Of a DNA stretch of 37,439 nucleotides, positions 1 to 10,467 are shown piece by piece (the first letter of the stretch is position 1; each line of letters starts with the position of its first letter). Both the position numbers and the translations under genes were made by a program. The notes beneath the pieces were generated by a model. The model was given only the letters and a program-made list of their open reading frames with translations. It was not told the origin of the DNA and made no database searches. Origin of the DNA: Myxococcales bacterium (GTDB taxonomy: Bacteria; Myxococcota_A; Polyangia; Palsa-1104); the NCBI GenBank assembly GCA_028287105.1, contig JAQBQH010000355.1:1-37439 (forward strand), given 5' to 3'.

Positions 1-168
1 CTCGTCGCGCGCAGCGCGACGTAAGGCCGAACGATGGAGGAGCACGCCGCGAAGCGGCGACTGCGACGGATTCCGACGGCGGGAGCGGCCCCACTGCGTG
101 CCGCCGACGATGGCACAACCACTTGCCGCCGGCAGACCGCGAAACAGATTAGGGACAGCCCGACAGCC

Positions 169-1845
169 CTAGTCGAGGGTGAGGGGCTCGCCGGTCAGGA
201 TGCTCGCCCAGAACTTTGCGCGCATGGGATCGCCGAAGCCGCCGCCGCCGGGGGTGGCGATGCTGATGCGATCGCCGGCGCGCGCCGCGAAGGTGATCTT
301 GCCGGGGAGGCGGACGACGCGGCCGTCGCGGGAGAGCGTGTCTTCGGCGGGGGTACCGGGGCCTCCGCCGGAGAGGCCGTAGGCGGGGCGGCGCCGGCGC
401 TCGCCGATGAGCGTGACGGTCGTGTCGGCGAGCAGCTCGAATTCGCGGACGATGCCGTCGCCGCCGTGGTGGATGCCGCCGCCGCCGGAGCCGCGACGAC
501 GGGCGTAGCGGGTGATGCGCACCGGCAGGGTGTGCTCGAGGAGCTCGATCGGCGTGTTGCGCGTGTTGGTCATGTGCGTCTGCACGGCGCTCACGCCGGC
601 GCTGGTGGGGCTGGCACCGGCGCCGCCGCCGATGGTCTCGTAGTAAGCGAACTGATCGTCGCCGAAGAGCACGTTGCTCATCGTGCCGGCGCTGGCGGCC
701 GGGATGCGCGCCGGGAGCGCCTGCGCCAGCGCGCCGAGGACGACGTCGACGATGCGCTGAGAGGTCTCGACGTTGCCGGCAGCGACGGCGCGCGGAGGCA
801 GCGCGTTGACGATCGAGCCCTCGGGCGCGATCACGTCGAGCGGAAGATAGAGCCCGTGATTCGTCGGCGCGTCCTCGGGGAGCAGCAGGCGAAAGGCGTA
901 GACGACCGCCGAGAGCGTGACCGCGTAGACGGCGTTGAGTGGCCCCGGCACTTCTTCGTCGGAGTCGCTGAAGTCGATGCTGGCGCGGCTGCCGGAGATG
1001 GTCAGCAGCACGCGGATGGCGACGTCGCGGCGGCCGGCGCCGTCGTCGTCGAGCGAATCGGCGAAGGCGTAGACGCCGTCGGGGATCTCGGCGATGGCGG
1101 CGCCGAGGAGCGCCTCGGTGTAGCCGATGAGCGCGTCGCCGCGCGCGGCGAGCGTATCGGCGCCGTAGCGTTCGGCGAGCGCGACGAGCCGCCGGCAGCC
1201 AATTTCGAGCGCCGCGCGCTGCGCCTCCAGATCGCCGCGCCGCTCGTCGGGGGCGCGCGCGACGGCGCACAGCTGCGCGATGACCGTCTCGTCGAGGCGC
1301 GTGGGTGGGATGCGCAGCCCCTCTTCGTCGATGGTCACCGCGCGCGTCGTCAACGAGGCGCTCGATCCGGTGGCGTAGCGCGGCGACATGGCCGCCGGCA
1401 GCTCGTCGGCTTCCGGCAGCTCGTCGCCGCGCGCGCGTACGCCGACCGGCATCGAGCCGGGCGCGCTGCCACCGACGTCGGCGTGATGGGCGCGGTTGGC
1501 GACAAAACCGAGCAGCCGCTCGCCCGCGTAGACCGCGCGCACCAGCGTGATGTCGGGCAGGTGCGTGCCGCCCGCGTACGGGTCGTTGACGATGGCCACC
1601 TCACCGTCGGCGAGCGTGAGGCGCGAGAGCACCGCCGCGACCGAGAGCGCCGTCGATCCGAGATGCACCGGGATATGCGCCGCCTGAGCGATGAGCCGCC
1701 CCCCGGGATCGAAGAGCGCGCACGAGTAGTCGCGCCGCTCCTTGATGTTTGCCGACAGGGCGGCGCGGCCGAGCGCCACGCCCATCTCCTCGGCCACCTC
1801 GGCCAGGCGATGGTTCCAGATCTCGAGCTCCGCCGGCGCGCTCAC
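169..1845 (-). CDS. Hydantoinase B / oxoprolinase family protein (HyuB-like)
   Basis: The 558-aa product matches the HyuB/oxoprolinase beta family, in which the B subunit joins an ATP-using HyuA subunit to hydrolyse cyclic amides such as hydantoins or 5-oxoproline. The N-terminus (ELEIWNHRLAEVAEEMG), the segment DPYAGGTHLPD, and the glycine-rich C-terminus ending GGGGFGDP are family hallmarks, and the length is normal. The start is taken as GTG at 1845, which overlaps the upstream gene's TGA in a GTGA junction. A longer open frame to 2280 only shadows that upstream gene. No hyuA is seen: the upstream partner is an outer-membrane protein and only 168 bases remain on the downstream side. The substrate cannot be named. 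Confidence 0.9.
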   Translation of the reverse strand: MSAPAELEIWNHRLAEVAEEMGVALGRAALSANIKERRDYSCALFDPGGRLIAQAAHIPVHLGSTALSVAAVLSRLTLADGEVAIVNDPYAGGTHLPDITLVRAVYAGERLLGFVANRAHHADVGGSAPGSMPVGVRARGDELPEADELPAAMSPRYATGSSASLTTRAVTIDEEGLRIPPTRLDETVIAQLCAVARAPDERRGDLEAQRAALEIGCRRLVALAERYGADTLAARGDALIGYTEALLGAAIAEIPDGVYAFADSLDDDGAGRRDVAIRVLLTISGSRASIDFSDSDEEVPGPLNAVYAVTLSAVVYAFRLLLPEDAPTNHGLYLPLDVIAPEGSIVNALPPRAVAAGNVETSQRIVDVVLGALAQALPARIPAASAGTMSNVLFGDDQFAYYETIGGGAGASPTSAGVSAVQTHMTNTRNTPIELLEHTLPVRITRYARRRGSGGGGIHHGGDGIVREFELLADTTVTLIGERRRRPAYGLSGGGPGTPAEDTLSRDGRVVRLPGKITFAARAGDRISIATPGGGGFGDPMRAKFWASILTGEPLTLD

Positions 1846-2543
1846 GGGTAGTACGACAGGCCGGCGAAGAGCTGCGCGGAGGCGAGTGGCTCGAAGACGG
1901 CGCGGTTGTCGAGGTTCACTTCGGGCGTGAACATCATGCGCGCCAGGAGGCGCAGCGCGACGCCGCCCCGCTTCGGTCCGCCGTAGATCGGCACGTCGAC
2001 GCCGAGCGCCGCGTGGAGCCCCGCGGTGGTGGCGTTGTCGTCGCTGGTGCGCAGGTGCTCGATGGTGACGCCGAGCTGCACGTCGATCCCCGAGACCAGG
2101 CGCGCCCACCAGGCGTCGTTGTCGATGGTCAAGGGCGCGAACGGGCGGGCCGCCAGGCCGAAGGGAACCGAGATGCGATCGGCGAAGCCCGGCTGCTGCG
2201 TTCCGTTGACGCTGGGGGCGATGATGGGCGTGCCTTCCGAGGCGTACAGCGCCGCGAAGCCGCCGATGCGCGCGCGCCACAAGAGCTCGGCGCCGGCGCC
2301 GAAGGCGATCGGGTTGCCGCGGTCGTGCGGCTCGACGCCGATGAGCGCGTGGACGTCGAACATGAGCGGCCAGGCGACGGCGCGACTCTCGGCCACCGAC
2401 GGTGCGGGGGCCGGCTCGGGCATGCCGCCCTGCGCCGGCCCAGGCTGCGCGTGCAGCGCCGCGGGCAGGAGGAGGGCGCCGGTCAGGGCAGCGGCTAGGA
2501 TGAAAGTGCGAGCCGATGGAGCGGCGCTGACGGAGCGAAGCAC
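1842..2543 (-). CDS. Secreted outer-membrane beta-barrel-like protein
   Basis: This 233-aa protein starts at GTG. It has a signal peptide (hydrophobic core FILAAALTGALLLPAA, likely cleavage after ALHA, about residue 32) and a Pro/Ala-rich linker. About 180 residues of alternating hydrophobic segments follow (MFDVHALIG, GGFAALYAS, SGIDVQLGV, GVALRLLARM), ending in AQLFAGLSYYP. The pattern fits a small outer-membrane barrel, but no specific family is recognised. It lies 10 bp after the cyclase gene and is coupled by GTGA to the HyuB-like gene, so the three may be cotranscribed. A TAGACT box sits 7 nt before the start, but it overlaps the cyclase stop codon and may be chance. Confidence 0.75.
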   Translation of the reverse strand: MLRSVSAAPSARTFILAAALTGALLLPAALHAQPGPAQGGMPEPAPAPSVAESRAVAWPLMFDVHALIGVEPHDRGNPIAFGAGAELLWRARIGGFAALYASEGTPIIAPSVNGTQQPGFADRISVPFGLAARPFAPLTIDNDAWWARLVSGIDVQLGVTIEHLRTSDDNATTAGLHAALGVDVPIYGGPKRGGVALRLLARMMFTPEVNLDNRAVFEPLASAQLFAGLSYYP

Positions 2544-2553
2544 GGCCGACAGT

Positions 2554-4164
2554 CTACATCGGGCGGGTACGTTCTTGCCGCCATTCGTCGCCCTTCATGC
2601 CGACGACGTTATAGACCTGCTGCTCGTTCTCCTTGCCCTTGAGACGCACGGGCGCCATCGTGACGGCGTCGACGTGATCGGCCACGCGCCGCATCGTCGA
2701 CTCCGACAGGATGATCTCGCCCTGCTTGGCGATCGAGCACAGCCGCGACGCGGTGTTCACGGCGTCGCCGATGGCGGTGTACTGCAAGGTTCGCGAGGAG
2801 CCGATGGCGCCGCAGATGACGCGGCCGGTGTTGATGCCGATGCCGATCTTGATCGGGTCGAGCCCCTCGGCGATGCGCGTGCGGTTGAACTCGCGCAGCG
2901 CCTTTTGCATGTCGACCGCGCAGCGCACGGCGTGGACCGGCGCATCGGGCATGTCGACCGGCGCGCCGAAGAGCGCCATGATCTCGTCGCCGACGTACTT
3001 GTCGAGCGTGCCCTGGGCGCGGAACAGAATTTCGACCATGACCTCGAAGTACTCGTTCAGCATCTGAACGATCTCGGCCGGCTCCTTCTTCTCCGACATC
3101 GACGTGAAGCCGCGAATGTCGGAGATGAGGATGGTGACCTCGCGCAGCTCGCCGCCCTTTTCCAGGTGGAGCTTGCCCGAGACCAGCTGCTCGACGAGGT
3201 TGGGCGACAGGAGCCGCTGGAACTGCGCGCGGGTGCGCGTCTCGGACTCGATCTTCTTGGCCAGGCGCGCGTTCTGGATGGCGACGCCGGCCTGCGCGGC
3301 GATGCCGGTGAAGATCTGCAGGTCCTTCTCGGTGAACGCGTTGGTCGCGATCTGCGAGTCCATGTGCATGATGCCGAGCAGCTCGTCACCGTGGAGCAAG
3401 GGCACGCACATGGTCGAGCGGATGCCCTGCATGATGATGGAGTGTGCGCCGGAGAAGCGCGAGTCCATGGTCGCATCGGACGAGAGCACGGCCTTCTTCT
3501 GCTGCTCGACCTCGGCGATGATCGACTTGGAGATGACGATCTGATCGTCCTCGCGCCCTGTGCGGTGCTTCACATAGCGCGGCGTGAGCTTGCCGTCCTG
3601 ATCGTAGAGCAGGATGACGCCGCGATCGGCGAGCAGCAGGTCGAACGCCTTGTCGAGGATGCGCGGCAGGAGCTGCTCGAGGTCGAGGACGCCGACGATG
3701 GCGCGCCCGAGCTCATGGCCGATGCGCAGCTTTTCGTAGTCGCGCCGCAGGACCTCGATGTCGAAGACCTGCTTCTCGGGCAAAAAGTCGCGCTGGGCGG
3801 CGGCGTCGACCTTGTGGCGGACGATGCTCTCGAGCGAGGAGGGCGCAATCGTGACGCGATTGAGCGACTCCTCGGTCTCGGTGTGCTCCACGAACATGAG
3901 GTGCGTCGAGCCGAGGACCAGCTCGTCGCCGTGCTTGAGATTGACCTCGGAGACCCGCGAGCCGGCGACGTACGTGCCGTTCAACGAACCGAGATCACGG
4001 AGCAAAAAGCGACCGTCGCCACCCTTGAGGATCTGGGCGTGCTCCTTCGAGATGATGCGGTCGAGGATTTGGATCGAATTGTCGGGATGCCGGCCAATGG
4101 TGTTGATGGCAGCCAGCTCGAACTCCTGACGCTGCTCTCCCGATGTGAGGATCAGCTTCGCCAT
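2554..4164 (-). CDS. FHA-GAF-class III adenylate/guanylate cyclase
   Basis: This is a 536-aa soluble signalling enzyme that should make cAMP (possibly cGMP) from NTP. An FHA domain spans about residues 20-92, with GRHPDN (24-29), SKEH (39-42) and SLNGT (60-64), the phosphothreonine-binding signature. A GAF domain spans about 155-300. The class III cyclase domain spans about 338-525. Metal-binding aspartates are D349 (ISDIRGFT) and D393 (VGDEIMALFG), the base-contacting lysine is K389, and the transition-state pair is N470/R474 (NTASRL). The second base-contacting position is threonine (T463, QYTAIGD) rather than Asp, as in class IIIb cyclases, several of which respond to bicarbonate. FHA implies control by a Ser/Thr kinase; none lies in the window. 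No transmembrane segment is present. Confidence 0.95.
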   Translation of the reverse strand: MAKLILTSGEQRQEFELAAINTIGRHPDNSIQILDRIISKEHAQILKGGDGRFLLRDLGSLNGTYVAGSRVSEVNLKHGDELVLGSTHLMFVEHTETEESLNRVTIAPSSLESIVRHKVDAAAQRDFLPEKQVFDIEVLRRDYEKLRIGHELGRAIVGVLDLEQLLPRILDKAFDLLLADRGVILLYDQDGKLTPRYVKHRTGREDDQIVISKSIIAEVEQQKKAVLSSDATMDSRFSGAHSIIMQGIRSTMCVPLLHGDELLGIMHMDSQIATNAFTEKDLQIFTGIAAQAGVAIQNARLAKKIESETRTRAQFQRLLSPNLVEQLVSGKLHLEKGGELREVTILISDIRGFTSMSEKKEPAEIVQMLNEYFEVMVEILFRAQGTLDKYVGDEIMALFGAPVDMPDAPVHAVRCAVDMQKALREFNRTRIAEGLDPIKIGIGINTGRVICGAIGSSRTLQYTAIGDAVNTASRLCSIAKQGEIILSESTMRRVADHVDAVTMAPVRLKGKENEQQVYNVVGMKGDEWRQERTRPM

Positions 4165-4172
4165 CCTCGGAG

Positions 4173-4202
4173 ATTTTAACCCAAACCTTTGGCGTACGTA
4201 AA
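4173..4202 (-). promoter_or_regulatory. Putative sigma70-type promoter of the FHA-cyclase gene
   Basis: Reading the minus strand, TTTACG (4202-4197, 4/6 to TTGACA) is followed by an 18-bp spacer and TAAAAT (4178-4173, 5/6 to TATAAT). The -10 box ends 8 nt before the ATG, so the transcript would be leaderless or nearly so. The intergenic stretch 4165-4291 is locally AT-richer than its surroundings. Confidence 0.35.
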
Positions 4203-4291
4203 GGCGATTTACGCGGCGAGAAAAGCGCCGGCAAGTCCTAAAGAGCTTGACGATCAGCGGCTTGGCGCGTTCAGAGCGCCCGGAGCCGCCG

Positions 4292-5479
4292 CTAGTGCGA
4301 AGGCGTCTCGGCCGCGGCCACGGCCGCCTCGCCGAGCAAGGTCTCCTTGAGCGCGCGCTCGGAGTCCTTCACGACCAGCGTCAGCACCACGTCACCATGC
4401 TTGAACAGGGTGTCGCCGCGCGGCACGACCGGCCGCCCGCCGCGGATGATCGCGACCACGTTCGACTCCTTGGGCAACACGATGTCGCGGAGCGGGTGAT
4501 CGATCACCGGCGCATCGGGCGGCAGCGTCAGCTCGAGCAGGTTCATGTTGCCGCCCTGCAGCGACAAGACGGTCTTGATGCGCAGCGTCGGCAGCTCGCG
4601 CTCGATGACGTTCTGGATGAGCGACGTCGCCGAGATGGTCGAGTCGACGCCGAGCGCGCGGTAGAGGTCCTCGTTGTGCGGATCCGACACGCGTGCGATG
4701 CACTTGGGCGGCGAGCTCCCGCCGCTGGTCATCGCCTTCACGGTCTGACAGGCGATGAGGTTGTCCTCGTCGCGTCCGGTCACCGCCGCGAACACGCGAC
4801 AACGCGCCGCACCGGCCTCCTCGAGGACCGGCGTCATCGAGCCGTCACCGACGATGACCGGGCAGTCGAGGCGCGCCGTCAGCTCGGTGGCGATGCGCTG
4901 CTCGCGCTCGATCAGCACGACCTCGTGTCCTGCCGCGAGGAGTGATCGCGCGAGATGGAACCCCACGCGTCCGCCGCCGGCGATGACCACGAACTTCGAT
5001 TCGTCGACGATCTTGACGGCGTCGATGCGCGGCCGGGTCACGCGCCTGGTCGGCGGCGAATGCGGCATGGCGTCGCTGGCCGCCTCGCGCAGCTTCTCGC
5101 GGATGGTCTCGACCGTGTAGCGCGTGGGGCAGACGCTGACGATACCGCGGCTGGCCGTGACGTCGGCGCGCGACGGCGCATAGACGCGCGCGATGACGTT
5201 CGTGACCTGGAACACTTCGATGGCGATCTGCGACGCCACCAGGTTGACGTTGTCATTGGAGGTCACCGCCAAAAAGACGTCGGCGCCGGCGACGTTGGCC
5301 TCGCGCTGAACCTGCACGTCGACCGCGTTGCCGGCGACGACGCGCGCGCCCTGAAGCCGCACCGCCCGCTGCACCCGCTCCGAGCGGTTGTCGATGATGG
5401 TGACCGAGTGCCCATCATTGATGAGGTCGCGCGCCAACGTCGACCCGACGCGACCGTAGCCGACCACGACGATGTTCAT
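4292..5479 (-). CDS. TrkA-like protein with two RCK domains
   Basis: This 395-aa cytosolic protein resembles TrkA, the nucleotide-binding regulator of Trk/Ktr potassium channels. RCK-N 1 begins MNIVVVGYGRVGS (Rossmann glycine motif 7-13, acidic strand end D30). RCK-N 2 begins KFVVIAGGGRVGF (glycines 168-174, acidic E191). A TrkA-C-type domain follows at about 305-371 (LLELTLPPDAP, GDVVLTLVV). The first half has no TrkA-C domain, so the order is N-N-C where E. coli TrkA has N-C-N-C. It overlaps the upstream UspA gene by 4 bases (ATGA). No TrkH/TrkG or KtrB pore gene is present. The only transporter in the operon is an APC permease, so this protein may gate that transporter (inference). Confidence 0.9.
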   Translation of the reverse strand: MNIVVVGYGRVGSTLARDLINDGHSVTIIDNRSERVQRAVRLQGARVVAGNAVDVQVQREANVAGADVFLAVTSNDNVNLVASQIAIEVFQVTNVIARVYAPSRADVTASRGIVSVCPTRYTVETIREKLREAASDAMPHSPPTRRVTRPRIDAVKIVDESKFVVIAGGGRVGFHLARSLLAAGHEVVLIEREQRIATELTARLDCPVIVGDGSMTPVLEEAGAARCRVFAAVTGRDEDNLIACQTVKAMTSGGSSPPKCIARVSDPHNEDLYRALGVDSTISATSLIQNVIERELPTLRIKTVLSLQGGNMNLLELTLPPDAPVIDHPLRDIVLPKESNVVAIIRGGRPVVPRGDTLFKHGDVVLTLVVKDSERALKETLLGEAAVAAAETPSH

Positions 5480-6069
5480 CCGCTCACGTCCTCGCTGACC
5501 TCGGGGTGCATGTCCACGATCACCTCGATGTGCGATTTCCGCAACAGCTGCTCGGTGGTCTTGCCGACCGATTCGCCGGCGGCGAGGTTCTTCGGATTGA
5601 TGCCCAGCACCACCATGCCGACGTCCTGCTCCTGCGCGACGCGGAGGATGCCGCGCGCCACGTCACGCTCGCGCCGCACCTCGGTGCGCGCCGGCAGCCC
5701 GTGATGCTCGATGATCTCGCGCGCGCGCGCGAGCACCTCCTGGGCGCGTTTCTCTTCTGCTGGCAGCGGCGTCGAGAGCGGTAGCGCCAGCGGGACCTCG
5801 ATCACGTAGGCGGCGATGATCTCCGCCTCCTGATCGCTGCCGAGGCGGCAGGCCAGCTCGACGGCCCGCTCGTTGTAGCTCGAGCCGCGCACGGGGACGA
5901 GGATGCGGTGGACGGCGGAGACGCCGTGCATGGCCTTGGCCACCGACGCCTGCATCTCCGCGGGCGGATGCAGCATCCACCACATGAGGCCGCCCATCGA
6001 CAGGGCGAAGACGCCGGCGATGAGGATGCCGAGCGGATGCAGCGTCAGCGTCGCGGCGGCCTCGCCCAT
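5476..6069 (-). CDS. Membrane-anchored universal stress protein (UspA family)
   Basis: The 197-aa protein combines one N-terminal transmembrane helix (about 11-33, LGILIAGVFALSMGGLMWW) with a UspA domain at about 53-186. The domain begins HRILVPVRGSSYNERAVELAC and has the late strand VGMVVLGINPK. The nucleotide loop is unusual: G156 and the later GESVGK do not follow the usual G-x2-G-x9-G-S/T spacing, so ATP binding is uncertain. It shares one base with the upstream 64-aa gene (TGATG) and overlaps the TrkA-like gene by ATGA. UspA domains are known regulatory tails or partners of several APC and cation transporters, which fits a regulatory role here (inference). Confidence 0.88.
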   Translation of the reverse strand: MGEAAATLTLHPLGILIAGVFALSMGGLMWWMLHPPAEMQASVAKAMHGVSAVHRILVPVRGSSYNERAVELACRLGSDQEAEIIAAYVIEVPLALPLSTPLPAEEKRAQEVLARAREIIEHHGLPARTEVRRERDVARGILRVAQEQDVGMVVLGINPKNLAAGESVGKTTEQLLRKSHIEVIVDMHPEVSEDVSG

Positions 6070-6263
6070 CAGCGACGCGCTCCGAGCGCGCGGCGGATGA
6101 GCGCGAGGCGATAGCCGCCGAAGACGACGAAGAGGAGGCCCATCACCAACAGCATCGGCGTGCGCGTGCCGGCGATGAACTGCCAGATCATGGTGCCGCC
6201 GATGACGACGTGGAACGGCGCCATGGCGATGCGCGCCTTGTCACCCGCGCGGAGCGGCGTCAC
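6069..6263 (-). CDS. Small two-helix membrane protein in a transporter operon
   Basis: A 64-aa protein starts at GTG (6263) in a GTGA overlap with the permease stop and ends in a TGATG overlap with the UspA gene. It has two hydrophobic helices (about 15-31 and 36-53: VVIGGTMIWQFIAG, MLLVMGLLFVVFGGYRL) and a positively charged tail (RRALGARR). The tight coupling on both sides and the clean hydropathy argue that it is real. A longer frame to 6809 in the same phase is an Arg/His-rich shadow of the permease. I do not recognise a family. It could be an accessory or stabilising subunit of the permease (inference). Confidence 0.72.
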   Translation of the reverse strand: MTPLRAGDKARIAMAPFHVVIGGTMIWQFIAGTRTPMLLVMGLLFVVFGGYRLALIRRALGARR

Positions 6264-7858
6264 GTGCGCTTCCGATCGCGCGCGGCGAGCGCGTGCTTGT
6301 ATTGCTCGAGGAGGTCGAACTCCTCGGCGGAGGTGAGCACCTCGATCTGCTCCTTCTCCCAGTCGTGCGGAACCGAGCCGAAGATGGGCAGCTTCTGCGA
6401 GCGACGGTAGAGCGCGTAGTAGACGAGGCACAGGAGCACCCACGTCGGGCCGGCGATGCGGCCGATGCGGTGGGTGTAGACGACCTCGAAGAAGATCATC
6501 GAGACGCCGAGGAGGCCGATGAAGCCGAGGATCGGGAGGCTGACGCGGGTCCCGTCCTTGCGCGTCCACGGCAGGTTGAGCGGCACGCGGTAGGGGCGCG
6601 GCGTGACTGGATCGCTGAAGCGTAGCTTGATGAGCGAGATGAAGACGAGGATGTAGCCGAGCGTGGCGCCGAAGGCGTACAGGTTGCCGAGGGTGTCGAG
6701 GATCTGCGGCGTGAAGGCGGAGAGCAGCACCTGCAGGGCGCCGATCATGGAGAACAGCACGATGGTGCGCACCGGCGTGCGACGGCGCGGATGGACCTTG
6801 TCGAGCCACGACGTCACCAGGCGCAGGCGCGACATCGAGAACGTGAGGCGCGAGGCCGACATGATGCCGGAGTTGGCGCTGATGGCGAGGATGGTCACGC
6901 CGAGGAACGCCGCGAAGGGACCGGCTACCATGCCGATGCGCGGGATGTGGTGCGCCAGCACCGCGACAGGATCATGGATGTTGTCGCGGAAGGTCTGCCA
7001 CGGCATGACGCCGAGGCCGAGCGTCGAGAACGCCATCGCGAAGATGAAGACGGTGAAGATGAGCGTGATCGAGGTGCGCGGGATGATCGTCGCCGGGCGG
7101 CGGGTCACCTGCGCGGCCTGCGAGATCGACTCCAGCCCCACGAAGCTGATGATGGCCAGCGACGATCCGTAGGCGAAGTCGTGGAACGAAAAGTGGCTCA
7201 TGGTGGCGTGCCACTGCGCGGCCAGGAGCGACGGCTTCCAGGCGAACAGGAAGCCGAAGATGATGATCGAGGACTCGGTGGCGATGTCGACGCCGCCGAG
7301 GATCGCGTTGAACCACGACGATTCCTTGATGCCGCGGATGTTGAGCCAGATGAGCGCGGCGATGAGCGCGAGCGCCTCGAAGGCCAGCACCGGATCGTGC
7401 AGGGTCAAGGGGCCGAGCGCGATCGGGTGCTTCACGTAGGCGTGACCGACGAGGTAGGGCCAGAAGAAGTTGAGATAGCCGACCGACGCCACCGAGAAGA
7501 GCGCGATGTCGATGGTGTAGTCGAGGAGGAGCGCCGCGCCGGCGACGAAGCCCCAGAAGTCGCCGAGGCCGCGCAGCGCGAAGTACTGCCCGCCGCCGGC
7601 GACCGGATAGGCCGAGGCCAGCTCGGTGTAGCCGAAGCCGATCAGGATGTAGACCAGCCCCGCGAGGCCGAAGGCGAGCGAGGTCGCGCCCTGCGCCGCC
7701 GCCATCACCAGACCGAGCGCGACGTAGATGTCGGCGCCGACGTCGGCGTAGCCCCACATGAACGAGCCCCACACCGTGACGTCGCGACGGCGCTCGGTGC
7801 CTTTCCCGCCGCCGTCGGGCAGTGCCGGCGCGGGAGCCCCGGAGGGCGGATCGCTCAT
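6260..7858 (-). CDS. APC-superfamily permease, KimA-like
   Basis: This 532-aa polytopic permease has about 12 helices. The first helix region WGYADVGADIYVALGL and the following GFGYTELASAYPVAGGGQYF match APC-superfamily transporters (AA_permease_2). The segment GFVAGAALLLDYTIDIALFSVAS resembles, from memory, the corresponding part of the KimA-type K+/H+ symporter group, so K+ is a real alternative to amino acids. The cytosolic tail is short (about 60 residues, YRRSQKLPIFG onward) and lacks the large C-terminal domain of KimA. A separate UspA and an RCK protein follow in the operon. The ATG at 7858 is chosen over an in-frame TTG at 7867, which lies in the promoter -10 region. Confidence 0.85.
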   Translation of the reverse strand: MSDPPSGAPAPALPDGGGKGTERRRDVTVWGSFMWGYADVGADIYVALGLVMAAAQGATSLAFGLAGLVYILIGFGYTELASAYPVAGGGQYFALRGLGDFWGFVAGAALLLDYTIDIALFSVASVGYLNFFWPYLVGHAYVKHPIALGPLTLHDPVLAFEALALIAALIWLNIRGIKESSWFNAILGGVDIATESSIIIFGFLFAWKPSLLAAQWHATMSHFSFHDFAYGSSLAIISFVGLESISQAAQVTRRPATIIPRTSITLIFTVFIFAMAFSTLGLGVMPWQTFRDNIHDPVAVLAHHIPRIGMVAGPFAAFLGVTILAISANSGIMSASRLTFSMSRLRLVTSWLDKVHPRRRTPVRTIVLFSMIGALQVLLSAFTPQILDTLGNLYAFGATLGYILVFISLIKLRFSDPVTPRPYRVPLNLPWTRKDGTRVSLPILGFIGLLGVSMIFFEVVYTHRIGRIAGPTWVLLCLVYYALYRRSQKLPIFGSVPHDWEKEQIEVLTSAEEFDLLEQYKHALAARDRKRT

Positions 7859-7867
7859 GACCGGCAA

Positions 7868-7896
7868 GCTCTATCGAGGCAGACGCGGCGTGTCAA
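7868..7896 (-). promoter_or_regulatory. Promoter of the permease-UspA-RCK operon
   Basis: On the minus strand a perfect TTGACA (7896-7891) is followed by a 17-bp spacer and TAGAGC (7873-7868). The -10 box ends 9 nt before the ATG at 7858, so a start point near 7861 would leave only a few bases of leader. This separates the operon from the receiver gene that ends at 7949. Confidence 0.55.
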
Positions 7897-7948
7897 GCGA
7901 CGCCGCCGACCGTCGGTCACTGCGGCAGAGCGACGCGAAGAATTGACT

Positions 7949-8334
7949 TCAGAGCTTGAGGATCTTGCGAACCTCTTCGACCACCTTCTTCGGCGAGATC
8001 GGCTTGGCGAGATAGTGGTCGCAGCCGGCGGCGCGGGCGCGCTCCTCGTCGCCGCGCATGGCGTGCGCCGTCAGCGCGATGATCGGCACCGGCTGCGTGC
8101 GCGCATCGGCCTTGAGGCGGCGCGTCACCTCCCAGCCGTCGACGCCCGGAATCGAGAGATCCATGAGGATGACGTCGGGGAGCGCCTTGGCGACGGCGTC
8201 GAGCGCCTGCTGTCCATCTTCGGCCTCGATGACTTCGAAGCCGGAGTGCGTGAGCATGCCGCTGAAGATCTTTCGGTTGTGCGGGTTGTCCTCGACGAGG
8301 AGCACCGTCTTTTGCAGGCTCGCGGCAGTCACAC

Positions 8335-8338
<4 letters not shown>
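7949..8338 (-). CDS. CheY-like single-domain response regulator
   Basis: A 129-aa receiver with no output domain. The acidic pocket is E16/D17 (LLVEDN), the phospho-acceptor is D60 (VILMDLSIPG), T90 lies in the switch strand (IIALTAHAM), and K112 is in YLAKPIS. The GTG start at 8338 overlaps the kinase stop in a GTGA junction, so it is translationally coupled to the HAMP-GAF kinase and is presumably phosphorylated by it. This arrangement resembles kinases whose C-terminal receiver has become a separate chain. The downstream target is unknown. Confidence 0.93.

Positions 8339-10463
<2,125 letters not shown>

Positions 10464-10467
<4 letters not shown>

Noticed and set aside
150-170. Hairpin terminator downstream of the HyuB-like gene
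   Set aside because: The AGGG...CCCT ends are short and the interior is a direct, not inverted, repeat (GACAGCC).
34-1851. Long plus-strand open frame (605 codons) opposite the HyuB-like gene
   Set aside because: Arg/Ala/Asp-rich composition with no recognisable domain; it is the antisense shadow of a well-matched enzyme. High GC makes long empty antisense frames common across this window.
2551-2556. TAGACT -10 box before the outer-membrane protein gene
   Set aside because: It overlaps the cyclase TAG stop, has no -35 partner, and the genes are 10 bp apart, so cotranscription is simpler.
4248-4294. Rho-independent terminator after the TrkA-like gene
   Set aside because: An imperfect inverted repeat (AGCGGC...GCCGCT) overlaps the stop codon, is bulged, and is not followed by a T-run on the minus strand.
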